Shown here one piece after another: positions 1-11,996 of a stretch of DNA of 64,000 nucleotides; the first letter of the stretch is position 1, and each line of letters begins with the position of its first letter. The DNA lies in the NCBI GenBank assembly GCA_954871525.1, contig OX940863.1, positions 2,208,001-2,272,000 on the forward strand, in the 5' to 3' direction. Under the pieces are notes generated by a model, which was given only the letters and a program-made list of their open reading frames with translations, ran no database searches and was not told the origin of the DNA. This DNA is from Parietaria judaica (taxonomy: Eukaryota > Streptophyta > Magnoliopsida > Rosales > Urticaceae). Both the position numbers and the translations under genes were made by a program.

Positions 1-220
1 TGAGTTCGCGCACCACAACCATCTTAAAGGCTTGCATCACAGCTCGTAAGAAAAGGCGGTAAAGACTGAAGCCATGAAGCCAAAGACGGTCTGAAGAGAG
101 TTTTTTGTTTCACAAGAAAGATGCACAAAAGGGTATTTCGGGTATGAACCACATTTTTTAGCCCCTTTCTTCTGTGCTATACCGATTTTTCACAGTTTTT
201 CACATTTTTTAGCCCCTTTC

Positions 221-264
221 TTTTTTTAATTGATTTAAATTCTACATTAAATCAATTAAAAAAA
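221..264. repeat. Perfect 18-bp inverted repeat before each tRNA (unit 1 shown)
   Basis: TTTTTTTAATTGATTTAA at 221-238 is followed by an 8-base loop and its exact reverse complement at 247-264, ending 21 bp before the tRNA. The same hairpin is found in all ten complete units. It is AT-only except for one G and one C per strand, so it could form a cruciform or an RNA hairpin, or act as an AT-rich element near the Pol III start site. Its role is not known. Confidence 0.9.
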
Positions 265-285
265 ACGCAGAAATCATGGTGAACT

Positions 286-359
286 GGCCCATTAGCTCAG
301 CTGGTTAGAGCGTCGTGCTAATAACGCGAAGGTCGCAGGTTCGAGACCTGCATGGGCCA
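286..359 (+). tRNA. tRNA-Ile (AAU), array copy 1
   Basis: A 74-nt tRNA with a perfect 7-bp acceptor stem (GGCCCAT/ATGGGCC), D arm GCTC..GAGC, anticodon loop CTAATAA with anticodon AAT (read as inosine), T arm GCAGG-TTCGAGA-CCTGC and discriminator A. The 3' CCA is not encoded and there is no intron, as expected for a nuclear tRNA. The internal A box (TAGCTCAGCTGG) and B box (GGTTCGAGACC) for RNA polymerase III are intact. A T5 run at 364-368 is the likely terminator. It decodes isoleucine codons in cytosolic translation. Confidence 0.98.
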
Positions 360-661
360 TTTATTTTTCATTTTCTTTTTGCACCTCTTCTCTTCGAATA
401 TGATCTGCATAAGCCGAATCTCAATGGTAACTCTATCACTCTTCTTTTTTTTTTTTTCATTTCATTATGGCGATTGATTCTCTAATGGAAGCACTCTGTT
501 TCATTCAGCTACTCGGTCTCTGATCGAACTCACTAGCATGTTGGAGAAATCCACCGAGAAAGGCATGGTTTGTTGTATCATCTATGTATTACGTATATCT
601 ATCGATTGATGTCTTTCTGACTGTGAAGTTCGAATCTCCATTTGGTCATGTTTTTGGGGAT

Positions 662-982
662 TCAGTTGGAGAGAATCGGAAAAAGAGTAGGAATTGAAAT
701 GGCCACTAATTGTTCAACCATGTAATATGAAACTATATGGATGAGTTCTTGGAGTTTCTGAATAACTGAATGTAGATCATCGCTCGTGATCGTACCGCAA
801 ACATTTTTATGCATTTTCTCGTTTCCGTTGGTGACGTTTTCTTTCGTTTGTGAGCTGTTTAACTTTGTTTTGTAATTAAGCTTATTCTGGTGTACACATT
901 GTGTTTCATTTGGGGAACTTACGTCTCTGATTTCATTTGCAAGGTCGGAGCGAAGGATCGCGTGTGAGTTCGCGCACCACAA
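662..982 (-). other. 106-codon reading frame repeated in every unit
   Basis: An uninterrupted minus-strand frame of 106 codons occurs identically in all ten units (for example 662-982, 1624-1944 and 9322-9642). It matches no family I recognise. Its identity between copies simply reflects the array's identity. On the plus strand the same interval carries an exon-like pair with consensus splice sites (about 511-550 and 666-721 in unit 1), reading RSLIELTSMLEKSTEKG and then LERIGKRVGIEMATN before a stop. The unit may therefore have included part of a protein gene when it was first duplicated. Whether either is expressed is unknown. Confidence 0.35.
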
Positions 983-1249
983 CCATCTTAAAGGCTTGCA
1001 TCACAGCTCGTAAGAAAAGGCGGTAAAGACTGAAGCCATGAAGCCAAAGACGGTCTGAAGAGAGTTTTTTGTTTCACAAGAAAGATGCACAAAAGGGTAT
1101 TTCGGGTATGAACCACATTTTTTAGCCCCTTTCTTCTGTGCTATACCGATTTTTCACAGTTTTTCACATTTTTTAGCCCCTTTCTTTTTTTAATTGATTT
1201 AAATTCTACATTAAATCAATTAAAAAAAACGCAGAAATCATGGTGAACT

Positions 1250-1323
1250 GGCCCATTAGCTCAGCTGGTTAGAGCGTCGTGCTAATAACGCGAAGGTCGC
1301 AGGTTCGAGACCTGCATGGGCCA
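1250..1323 (+). tRNA. tRNA-Ile (AAU), array copy 2
   Basis: Identical to copy 1 over all 74 nt, with the same upstream hairpin and downstream T-run terminator. Confidence 0.98.
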
Positions 1324-2211
1324 TTTATTTTTCATTTTCTTTTTGCACCTCTTCTCTTCGAATATGATCTGCATAAGCCGAATCTCAATGGTAACTCTAT
1401 CACTCTTCTTTTTTTTTTTCATTTCATTATGGCGATTGATTCTCTAATGGAAGCACTCTGTTTCATTCAGCTACTCGGTCTCTGATCGAACTCACTAGCA
1501 TGTTGGAGAAATCCACCGAGAAAGGCATGGTTTGTTGTATCATCTATGTATTACGTATATCTATCGATTGATGTCTTTCTGACTGTGAAGTTCGAATCTC
1601 CATTTGGTCATGTTTTTGGGGATTCAGTTGGAGAGAATCGGAAAAAGAGTAGGAATTGAAATGGCCACTAATTGTTCAACCATGTAATATGAAACTATAT
1701 GGATGAGTTCTTGGAGTTTCTGAATAACTGAATGTAGATCATCGCTCGTGATCGTACCGCAAACATTTTTATGCATTTTCTCGTTTCCGTTGGTGACGTT
1801 TTCTTTCGTTTGTGAGCTGTTTAACTTTGTTTTGTAATTAAGCTTATTCTGGTGTACACATTGTGTTTCATTTGGGGAACTTACGTCTCTGATTTCATTT
1901 GCAAGGTCGGAGCGAAGGATCGCGTGTGAGTTCGCGCACCACAACCATCTTAAAGGCTTGCATCACAGCTCGTAAGAAAAGGCGGTAAAGACTGAAGCCA
2001 TGAAGCCAAAGACGGTCTGAAGAGAGTTTTTTGTTTCACAAGAAAGATGCACAAAAGGGTATTTCGGGTATGAACCACATTTTTTAGCCCCTTTCTTCTG
2101 TGCTATACCGATTTTTCACAGTTTTTCACATTTTTTAGCCCCTTTCTTTTTTTAATTGATTTAAATTCTACATTAAATCAATTAAAAAAAACGCAGAAAT
2201 CATGGTGAACT

Positions 2212-2285
2212 GGCCCATTAGCTCAGCTGGTTAGAGCGTCGTGCTAATAACGCGAAGGTCGCAGGTTCGAGACCTGCATGGGCCA
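2212..2285 (+). tRNA. tRNA-Ile (AAU), array copy 3
   Basis: Identical to copy 1. The nearest unit-specific change is a base substitution about 108 bp downstream, outside the gene. Confidence 0.98.
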
Positions 2286-3173
2286 TTTATTTTTCATTTT
2301 CTTTTTGCACCTCTTCTCTTCGAATATGATCTGCATAAGCCGAATCTCAATGGTAACTCTATCACTCTTCTTTTTTTTTTTCATTTCATTATTGCGATTG
2401 ATTCTCTAATGGAAGCACTCTGTTTCATTCAGCTACTCGGTCTCTGATCGAACTCACTAGCATGTTGGAGAAATCCACCGAGAAAGGCATGGTTTGTTGT
2501 ATCATCTATGTATTACGTATATCTATCGATTGATGTCTTTCTGACTGTGAAGTTCGAATCTCCATTTGGTCATGTTTTTGGGGATTCAGTTGGAGAGAAT
2601 CGGAAAAAGAGTAGGAATTGAAATGGCCACTAATTGTTCAACCATGTAATATGAAACTATATGGATGAGTTCTTGGAGTTTCTGAATAACTGAATGTAGA
2701 TCATCGCTCGTGATCGTACCGCAAACATTTTTATGCATTTTCTCGTTTCCGTTGGTGACGTTTTCTTTCGTTTGTGAGCTGTTTAACTTTGTTTTGTAAT
2801 TAAGCTTATTCTGGTGTACACATTGTGTTTCATTTGGGGAACTTACGTCTCTGATTTCATTTGCAAGGTCGGAGCGAAGGATCGCGTGTGAGTTCGCGCA
2901 CCACAACCATCTTAAAGGCTTGCATCACAGCTCGTAAGAAAAGGCGGTAAAGACTGAAGCCATGAAGCCAAAGACGGTCTGAAGAGAGTTTTTTGTTTCA
3001 CAAGAAAGATGCACAAAAGGGTATTTCGGGTATGAACCACATTTTTTAGCCCCTTTCTTCTGTGCTATACCGATTTTTCACAGTTTTTCACATTTTTTAG
3101 CCCCTTTCTTTTTTTAATTGATTTAAATTCTACATTAAATCAATTAAAAAAAACGCAGAAATCATGGTGAACT

Positions 3174-3247
3174 GGCCCATTAGCTCAGCTGGTTAGAGCG
3201 TCGTGCTAATAACGCGAAGGTCGCAGGTTCGAGACCTGCATGGGCCA
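3174..3247 (+). tRNA. tRNA-Ile (AAU), array copy 4
   Basis: Identical to copy 1, including A box, B box and T-run terminator. Confidence 0.98.
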
Positions 3248-4136
3248 TTTATTTTTCATTTTCTTTTTGCACCTCTTCTCTTCGAATATGATCTGCATAA
3301 GCCGAATCTCAATGGTAACTCTATCACTCTTCTTTTTTTTTTTTCATTTCATTATGGCGATTGATTCTCTAATGGAAGCACTCTGTTTCATTCAGCTACT
3401 CGGTCTCTGATCGAACTCACTAGCATGTTGGAGAAATCCACCGAGAAAGGCATGGTTTGTTGTATCATCTATGTATTACGTATATCTATCGATTGATGTC
3501 TTTCTGACTGTGAAGTTCGAATCTCCATTTGGTCATGTTTTTGGGGATTCAGTTGGAGAGAATCGGAAAAAGAGTAGGAATTGAAATGGCCACTAATTGT
3601 TCAACCATGTAATATGAAACTATATGGATGAGTTCTTGGAGTTTCTGAATAACTGAATGTAGATCATCGCTCGTGATCGTACCGCAAACATTTTTATGCA
3701 TTTTCTCGTTTCCGTTGGTGACGTTTTCTTTCGTTTGTGAGCTGTTTAACTTTGTTTTGTAATTAAGCTTATTCTGGTGTACACATTGTGTTTCATTTGG
3801 GGAACTTACGTCTCTGATTTCATTTGCAAGGTCGGAGCGAAGGATCGCGTGTGAGTTCGCGCACCACAACCATCTTAAAGGCTTGCATCACAGCTCGTAA
3901 GAAAAGGCGGTAAAGACTGAAGCCATGAAGCCAAAGACGGTCTGAAGAGAGTTTTTTGTTTCACAAGAAAGATGCACAAAAGGGTATTTCGGGTATGAAC
4001 CACATTTTTTAGCCCCTTTCTTCTGTGCTATACCGATTTTTCACAGTTTTTCACATTTTTTAGCCCCTTTCTTTTTTTAATTGATTTAAATTCTACATTA
4101 AATCAATTAAAAAAAACGCAGAAATCATGGTGAACT

Positions 4137-4210
4137 GGCCCATTAGCTCAGCTGGTTAGAGCGTCGTGCTAATAACGCGAAGGTCGCAGGTTCGAGACCT
4201 GCATGGGCCA
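4137..4210 (+). tRNA. tRNA-Ile (AAU), array copy 5
   Basis: Identical to copy 1. The downstream poly-T run of this unit is shorter than in copy 1. Confidence 0.98.
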
Positions 4211-5097
4211 TTTATTTTTCATTTTCTTTTTGCACCTCTTCTCTTCGAATATGATCTGCATAAGCCGAATCTCAATGGTAACTCTATCACTCTTCTTTTT
4301 TTTTTCATTTCATTATGGCGATTGATTCTCTAATGGAAGCACTCTGTTTCATTCAGCTACTCGGTCTCTGATCGAACTCACTAGCATGTTGGAGAAATCC
4401 ACCGAGAAAGGCATGGTTTGTTGTATCATCTATGTATTACGTATATCTATCGATTGATGTCTTTCTGACTGTGAAGTTCGAATCTCCATTTGGTCATGTT
4501 TTTGGGGATTCAGTTGGAGAGAATCGGAAAAAGAGTAGGAATTGAAATGGCCACTAATTGTTCAACCATGTAATATGAAACTATATGGATGAGTTCTTGG
4601 AGTTTCTGAATAACTGAATGTAGATCATCGCTCGTGATCGTACCGCAAACATTTTTATGCATTTTCTCGTTTCCGTTGGTGACGTTTTCTTTCGTTTGTG
4701 AGCTGTTTAACTTTGTTTTGTAATTAAGCTTATTCTGGTGTACACATTGTGTTTCATTTGGGGAACTTACGTCTCTGATTTCATTTGCAAGGTCGGAGCG
4801 AAGGATCGCGTGTGAGTTCGCGCACCACAACCATCTTAAAGGCTTGCATCACAGCTCGTAAGAAAAGGCGGTAAAGACTGAAGCCATGAAGCCAAAGACG
4901 GTCTGAAGAGAGTTTTTTGTTTCACAAGAAAGATGCACAAAAGGGTATTTCGGGTATGAACCACATTTTTTAGCCCCTTTCTTCTGTGCTATACCGATTT
5001 TTCACAGTTTTTCACATTTTTTAGCCCCTTTCTTTTTTTAATTGATTTAAATTCTACATTAAATCAATTAAAAAAAACGCAGAAATCATGGTGAACT

Positions 5098-5171
5098 GGC
5101 CCATTAGCTCAGCTGGTTAGAGCGTCGTGCTAATAACGCGAAGGTCGCAGGTTCGAGACCTGCATGGGCCA
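5098..5171 (+). tRNA. tRNA-Ile (AAU), array copy 6
   Basis: Identical to copy 1. Confidence 0.98.
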
Positions 5172-6058
5172 TTTATTTTTCATTTTCTTTTTGCACCTCT
5201 TCTCTTCGAATATGATCTGCATAAGCCGAATCTCAATGGTAACTCTATCACTCTTCTTTTTTTTTTCATTTCATTATGGCGATTGATTCTCTAATGGAAG
5301 CACTCTGTTTCATTCAGCTACTCGGTCTCTGATCGAACTCACTAGCATGTTGGAGAAATCCACCGAGAAAGGCATGGTTTGTTGTATCATCTATGTATTA
5401 CGTATATCTATCGATTGATGTCTTTCTGACTGTGAAGTTCGAATCTCCATTTGGTCATGTTTTTGGGGATTCAGTTGGAGAGAATCGGAAAAAGAGTAGG
5501 AATTGAAATGGCCACTAATTGTTCAACCATGTAATATGAAACTATATGGATGAGTTCTTGGAGTTTCTGAATAACTGAATGTAGATCATCGCTCGTGATC
5601 GTACCGCAAACATTTTTATGCATTTTCTCGTTTCCGTTGGTGACGTTTTCTTTCGTTTGTGAGCTGTTTAACTTTGTTTTGTAATTAAGCTTATTCTGGT
5701 GTACACATTGTGTTTCATTTGGGGAACTTACGTCTCTGATTTCATTTGCAAGGTCGGAGCGAAGGATCGCGTGTGAGTTCGCGCACCACAACCATCTTAA
5801 AGGCTTGCATCACAGCTCGTAAGAAAAGGCGGTAAAGACTGAAGCCATGAAGCCAAAGACGGTCTGAAGAGAGTTTTTTGTTTCACAAGAAAGATGCACA
5901 AAAGGGTATTTCGGGTATGAACCACATTTTTTAGCCCCTTTCTTCTGTGCTATACCGATTTTTCACAGTTTTTCACATTTTTTAGCCCCTTTCTTTTTTT
6001 AATTGATTTAAATTCTACATTAAATCAATTAAAAAAAACGCATAAATCATGGTGAACT

Positions 6059-6132
6059 GGCCCATTAGCTCAGCTGGTTAGAGCGTCGTGCTAATAACGC
6101 GAAGGTCGCAGGTTCGAGACCTGCATGGGCCA
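6059..6132 (+). tRNA. tRNA-Ile (AAU), array copy 7
   Basis: Identical to copy 1. Its leader carries a private G-to-T change at 6043 (GCATAAATC instead of GCAGAAATC), 16 bp before the gene. Confidence 0.98.
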
Positions 6133-7023
6133 TTTATTTTTCATTTTCTTTTTGCACCTCTTCTCTTCGAATATGATCTGCATAAGCCGAATCTCAATGG
6201 TAACTCTATCACTCTTCTTTTTTTTTTTTTTCATTTCATTATGGCGATTGATTCTCTAATGGAAGCACTCTGTTTCATTCAGCTACTCGGTCTCTGATCG
6301 AACTCACTAGCATGTTGGAGAAATCCACCGAGAAAGGCATGGTTTGTTGTATCATCTATGTATTACGTATATCTATCGATTGATGTCTTTCTGACTGTGA
6401 AGTTCGAATATCCATTTGGTCATGTTTTTGGGGATTCAGTTGGAGAGAATCGGAAAAAGAGTAGGAATTGAAATGGCCACTAATTGTTCAACCATGTAAT
6501 ATGAAACTATATGGATGAGTTCTTGGAGTTTCTGAATAACTGAATGTAGATCATCGCTCGTGATCGTACCGCAAACATTTTTATGCATTTTCTCGTTTCC
6601 GTTGGTGACGTTTTCTTTCGTTTGTGAGCTGTTTAACTTTGTTTTGTAATTAAGCTTATTCTGGTGTACACATTGTGTTTCATTTGGGGAACTTACGTCT
6701 CTGATTTCATTTGCAAGGTCGGAGCGAAGGATCGCGTGTGAGTTCGCGCACCACAACCATCTTAAAGGCTTGCATCACAGCTCGTAAGAAAAGGCGGTAA
6801 AGACTGAAGCCATGAAGCCAAAGACGGTCTGAAGAGAGTTTTTTGTTTCACAAGAAAGATGCACAAAAGGGTATTTCGGGTATGAACCACATTTTTTAGC
6901 CCCTTTCTTCTGTGCTATACCGATTTTTCACAGTTTTTCACATTTTTTAGCCCCTTTCTTTTTTTAATTGATTTAAATTCTACATTAAATCAATTAAAAA
7001 AAACGCAGAAATCATGGTGAACT

Positions 7024-7097
7024 GGCCCATTAGCTCAGCTGGTTAGAGCGTCGTGCTAATAACGCGAAGGTCGCAGGTTCGAGACCTGCATGGGCCA
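7024..7097 (+). tRNA. tRNA-Ile (AAU), array copy 8
   Basis: Identical to copy 1. This unit has the longest uninterrupted T run after the gene, because the CTTC before the T run has become TTTT. Confidence 0.98.
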
Positions 7098-7988
7098 TTT
7101 ATTTTTCATTTTCTTTTTGCACCTCTTCTCTTCGAATATGATCTGCATAAGCCGAATCTCAATGGTAACTCTATCACTTTTTTTTTTTTTTTTTTTCATT
7201 TCATTATGGCGATTGATTCTCTAATGGAAGCACTCTGTTTCATTCAGCTACTCGGTCTCTGATCGAACTCACTAGCATGTTGGAGAAATCCACCGAGAAA
7301 GGCATGGTTTGTTGTATCATCTATGTATTACGTATATCTATCGATTGATGTCTTTCTGACTGTGAAGTTCGAATCTCCATTTGGTCATGTTTTTGGGGAT
7401 TCAGTTGGAGAGAATCGGAAAAAGAGTAGGAATTGAAATGGCCACTAATTGTTCAACCATGTAATATGAAACTATATGGATGAGTTCTTGGAGTTTCTGA
7501 ATAACTGAATGTAGATCATCGCTCGTGATCGTACCGCAAACATTTTTATGCATTTTCTCGTTTCCGTTGGTGACGTTTTCTTTCGTTTGTGAGCTGTTTA
7601 ACTTTGTTTTGTAATTAAGCTTATTCTGGTGTACACATTGTGTTTCATTTGGGGAACTTACGTCTCTGATTTCATTTGCAAGGTCGGAGCGAAGGATCGC
7701 GTGTGAGTTCGCGCACCACAACCATCTTAAAGGCTTGCATCACAGCTCGTAAGAAAAGGCGGTAAAGACTGAAGCCATGAAGCCAAAGACGGTCTGAAGA
7801 GAGTTTTTTGTTTCACAAGAAAGATGCACAAAAGGGTATTTCGGGTATGAACCACATTTTTTAGCCCCTTTCTTCTGTGCTATACCGATTTTTCACAGTT
7901 TTTCACATTTTTTAGCCCCTTTCTTTTTTTAATTGATTTAAATTCTACATTAAATCAATTAAAAAAAACGCAGAAATCATGGTGAACT

Positions 7989-8062
7989 GGCCCATTAGCT
8001 CAGCTGGTTAGAGCGTCGTGCTAATAACGCGAAGGTCGCAGGTTCGAGACCTGCATGGGCCA
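7989..8062 (+). tRNA. tRNA-Ile (AAU), array copy 9
   Basis: Identical to copy 1. It sits in the shortest unit (960 bp). Confidence 0.98.
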
Positions 8063-8948
8063 TTTATTTTTCATTTTCTTTTTGCACCTCTTCTCTTCGA
8101 ATATGATCTGCATAAGCCGAATCTCAATGGTAACTCTATCACTCTTCTTTTTTTTTCATTTCATTATGGCGATTGATTCTCTAATGGAAGCACTCTGTTT
8201 CATTCAGCTACTCGGTCTCTGATCGAACTCACTAGCATGTTGGAGAAATCCACCGAGAAAGGCATGGTTTGTTGTATCATCTATGTATTACGTATATCTA
8301 TCGATTGATGTCTTTCTGACTGTGAAGTTCGAATCTCCATTTGGTCATGTTTTTGGGGATTCAGTTGGAGAGAATCGGAAAAAGAGTAGGAATTGAAATG
8401 GCCACTAATTGTTCAACCATGTAATATGAAACTATATGGATGAGTTCTTGGAGTTTCTGAATAACTGAATGTAGATCATCGCTCGTGATCGTACCGCAAA
8501 CATTTTTATGCATTTTCTCGTTTCCGTTGGTGACGTTTTCTTTCGTTTGTGAGCTGTTTAACTTTGTTTTGTAATTAAGCTTATTCTGGTGTACACATTG
8601 TGTTTCATTTGGGGAACTTACGTCTCTGATTTCATTTGCAAGGTCGGAGCGAAGGATCGCGTGTGAGTTCGCGCACCACAACCATCTTAAAGGCTTGCAT
8701 CACAGCTCGTAAGAAAAGGCGGTAAAGACTGAAGCCATGAAGCCAAAGACGGTCTGAAGAGAGTTTTTTGTTTCACAAGAAAGATGCACAAAAGGGTATT
8801 TCGGGTATGAACCACATTTTTTAGCCCCTTTCTTCTGTGCTATACCGATTTTTCACAGTTTTTCACATTTTTTAGCCCCTTTCTTTTTTTAATTGATTTA
8901 AATTCTACATTAAATCAATTAAAAAAAACGCAGAAATCATGGTGAACT

Positions 8949-9022
8949 GGCCCATTAGCTCAGCTGGTTAGAGCGTCGTGCTAATAACGCGAAGGTCGCA
9001 GGTTCGAGACCTGCATGGGCCA
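8949..9022 (+). tRNA. tRNA-Ile (AAU), array copy 10 (last)
   Basis: Identical to copy 1. It is the last tRNA of the array; the following partial unit ends before its tRNA position. Confidence 0.98.
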
Positions 9023-9941
9023 TTTATTTTTCATTTTCTTTTTGCACCTCTTCTCTTCGAATATGATCTGCATAAGCCGAATCTCAATGGTAACTCTATC
9101 ACTCTTCTTTTTTTTTTCATTTCATTATGGCGATTGATTCTCTAATGGAAGCACTCTGTTTCATTCAGCTACTCGGTCTCTGATCGAACTCACTAGCATG
9201 TTGGAGAAATCCACCGAGAAAGGCATGGTTTGTTGTATCATCTATGTATTACGTAAATCTATCGATTGATGTCTTTCTGACTGTGAAGTTCGAATATCCA
9301 TTTGGTCATGTTTTTGGGGATTCAGTTGGAGAGAATCGGAAAAAGAGTAGGAATTGAAATGGCCACTAATTGTTCAACCATGTAATATGAAACTATATGG
9401 ATGAGTTCTTGGAGTTTCTGAATAACTGAATGTAGATCATCGCTCGTGATCGTACCGCAAACATTTTTATGCATTTTCTCGTTTCCGTTGGTGACGTTTT
9501 CTTTCGTTTGTGAGCTGTTTAACTTTGTTTTGTAATTAAGCTTATTCTGGTGTACACATTGTGTTTCATTTGGGGAACTTACGTCTCTGATTTCATTTGC
9601 AAGGTCGGAGCGAAGGATCGCGTGTGAGTTCGCGCACCACAACCATCTTAAAGGCTTGCATCACAGCTCGTAAGAAAAGGCGGTAAAGACTGAAGCCATG
9701 AAGCCAAAGACGGTCTGAAGAGAGTTTTTTGTTTCACAAGAAAGATGCACAAAAGGGTATTTCGGGTATGAACCACATTTTTTAGCCCCTTTCTTCTGTG
9801 CTATACCGATTTTTCTATATACTATTTCTTGAAAACTTATCTCTAAAAATCAGTCTAACATGAGAATCAACTTATGCATTATCAAGATAACTGTGAAAAA
9901 TCTTGAAATTAGGAAAACGGTAGTGTGGACGTAGAGTATGA

Positions 9942-11955
9942 TCACGGAACAACATAAGCCGGATGGTGAAGAGAGGCTGTGAAACACGCGTAAGAAAATC
10001 CGACACAGAACACGACAGTGAGAATCCATCCACATATTAGCTTCAATAGCAGTTTCCAGTTCACGTTCTGCACAAATTCATGTCGGAATTTCGTTAAACT
10101 TGGAGTAAATAGTGACTTTATTATTATTTAAGTTCAAGTAAATAGCACACTATTGCACTCTCTAATGTGCAATTACTCTATAAAATTGAACTTACTTTAG
10201 GATCATCCGCGATTCCGACTCCGACCAACGATCCGACAAAGGCATGAACGCTCGAGACCGGAAGCTTTAACATGCGGATGCCGATCATCACCATCGCACT
10301 CGACATTTGCGTAGCCAACCCTCTCGAGTGGCTGACGTAAGTGATCCTCCCTCCGAGGCACTGTGTTATCCGCCATCCGAAAAGAAACAGCCCCACCGCT
10401 GCAGCAAACCCGCCCATAGCTCGGACCCAACTCTTTGTTTCTTCGATCCATCCCTACATGAATATATCTTCTTCATTAAGTAACTTGTGTTGTAAGTAAG
10501 ATCTACTTGTTGACAATACTTCGCTGGACTCACCAAAGATTGTCCATTGTCAAAATATACTGTTTTGCCAGTGAAGATGTGCATTATTGCTCCATACGGA
10601 CTCACGAGCGGTGCTATTCCGTTCGCCGATTGGACGATCCTGCGCTCAATTTAAAGTTAAAATTCAAGTGTATTCTATACCTTTATATCTAAATGATGAG
10701 TGTTTTTTTTCTTTTCTTCTTAGACATACGCAAAGACGCATGACGCTAGGAGCTGAGGAAATCGGAAGCAATCTTCGATTTCGCCGTATTTTTCAGCTAT
10801 AGCATGGCGGGTAAGGGTTTGCTTATCGTACTCGAGAGTCTAGGCATATGAAGAGCACAAAAAAATGTTAGAAAGAAACTCCAAGTACATAATTCATGCT
10901 CAAAATGTTTGTGCTCACAATGGTGGATCTCGCAAAGCATCTTGCGAATCGCGATGCCATTGTTCTTTTCGGCTTTCGGGAGATTCTCTCTGGAGCTAGG
11001 CAATTTGGCGTCGACTGGAGAATAAATTCTTTGACCGGAGGGGATTGATACGCCGGGGACGTGGAATCTGCAGCGATTTTTGGGGAAATAGACCGGATCT
11101 TCTCGTCTTCTTCGTACATGATTTCGAGCAATCGCTTCTCCATGCTCTCTTTTAACGTGCTCCCGAACTCCAAATCGTTTTCTGTTCCTTCAGGAACCGC
11201 GCTGATTTTAGCGGATCGATCGTGCTTTTGCAATGTGTTTGCGCCTTCGCTGTCGCGGGTCTTGGCTTCCTCAAGCCTTTTGGTTGCCTGAGGAACGACC
11301 ACTACCTAATTATGTCGCAGAAATTAAGACTCGGAAATATAATATATATATATATATGTATGTATCTTCTTGTTCATACCAAAGATAACACTGCTCCGAT
11401 CAGAGCCGTCGCCACGACTGCAGCTCCGGCTTTCAATTTACGGATGGAAATTGTGCTTGGCATGACCTATCGACCGATAATCGTTTTTTTATTGGCCGGT
11501 TTTATAGAATTCCTAATTCACTATATGAGGGAGTAAGTAACCTGATACACAACAAAGTGGCCGAGAAGTCCCGCGATGACTCCGTAGCAGATGGGAAGAA
11601 GAATAAGCACTCGTTTCTCGGCATCTCGTGCTGAAGCACCAGAACTTTCATGGCGGTGAAGAAGACGAAGCCGATGAGACAAGCGATTAACGGAGCCACG
11701 GCCCATTCGAGCAGCACCCAAGCAAGCCCTCCACCTAAGTAATCACGGGTTTCTTTCTGCATTCGAACGTTCGTAAACACGGCCGCTTTCTCGTGAAAAA
11801 TAAGCCAACCAGATCTTATCATTACCTTGTTCCAGATAGGAATGTAGCTGAAACCTTCAGTGACAATTATGGTTCCCAAAAGAGCACTCTGAACTGATTG
11901 TTTAGCGGAGATTGGTAGCCCCCAGTAAGTCGCCAAAGCAAGCCATATTGCTGCA

Positions 11956-11996
<41 letters not shown>

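Larger units (their letters stand above)
1..9815. repeat. Tandem array of ~962-bp units, each with a tRNA-Ile gene
   Basis: Ten complete units lie head to tail, starting at 1, 965, 1927, 2889, 3852, 4813, 5774, 6739, 7704 and 8664; their lengths are 960-965 bp. An eleventh starts at 9625 and stops near 9815, before its tRNA. Almost all length variation comes from one poly-T run 70-80 bp after each tRNA. Base changes are rare: T for G at 2393, T for G at 6043, A for C at about 6409 and 9294, and A for T at about 9255. Each unit also has a duplicated motif (CACATTTTTTAGCCCCTTTC, 49 bp apart), an 18-bp perfect hairpin, the tRNA and a 106-codon minus-strand reading frame. The array runs off the left edge, so its full size is unknown. 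Such identity suggests recent amplification or ongoing homogenisation. Confidence 0.97.

Noticed and set aside
1279..1485. 68-69-codon plus-strand frames in several array units, spanning the tRNA 3' half and the poly-T run
   Set aside because: They start inside the tRNA gene and their continuity depends on poly-T length, so they are open only in some units.
1..9815. CRISPR-like or bacterial repeat array
   Set aside because: Units are ~962 bp with a tRNA each, no short repeat/spacer structure, and the surroundings are plant nuclear genes.
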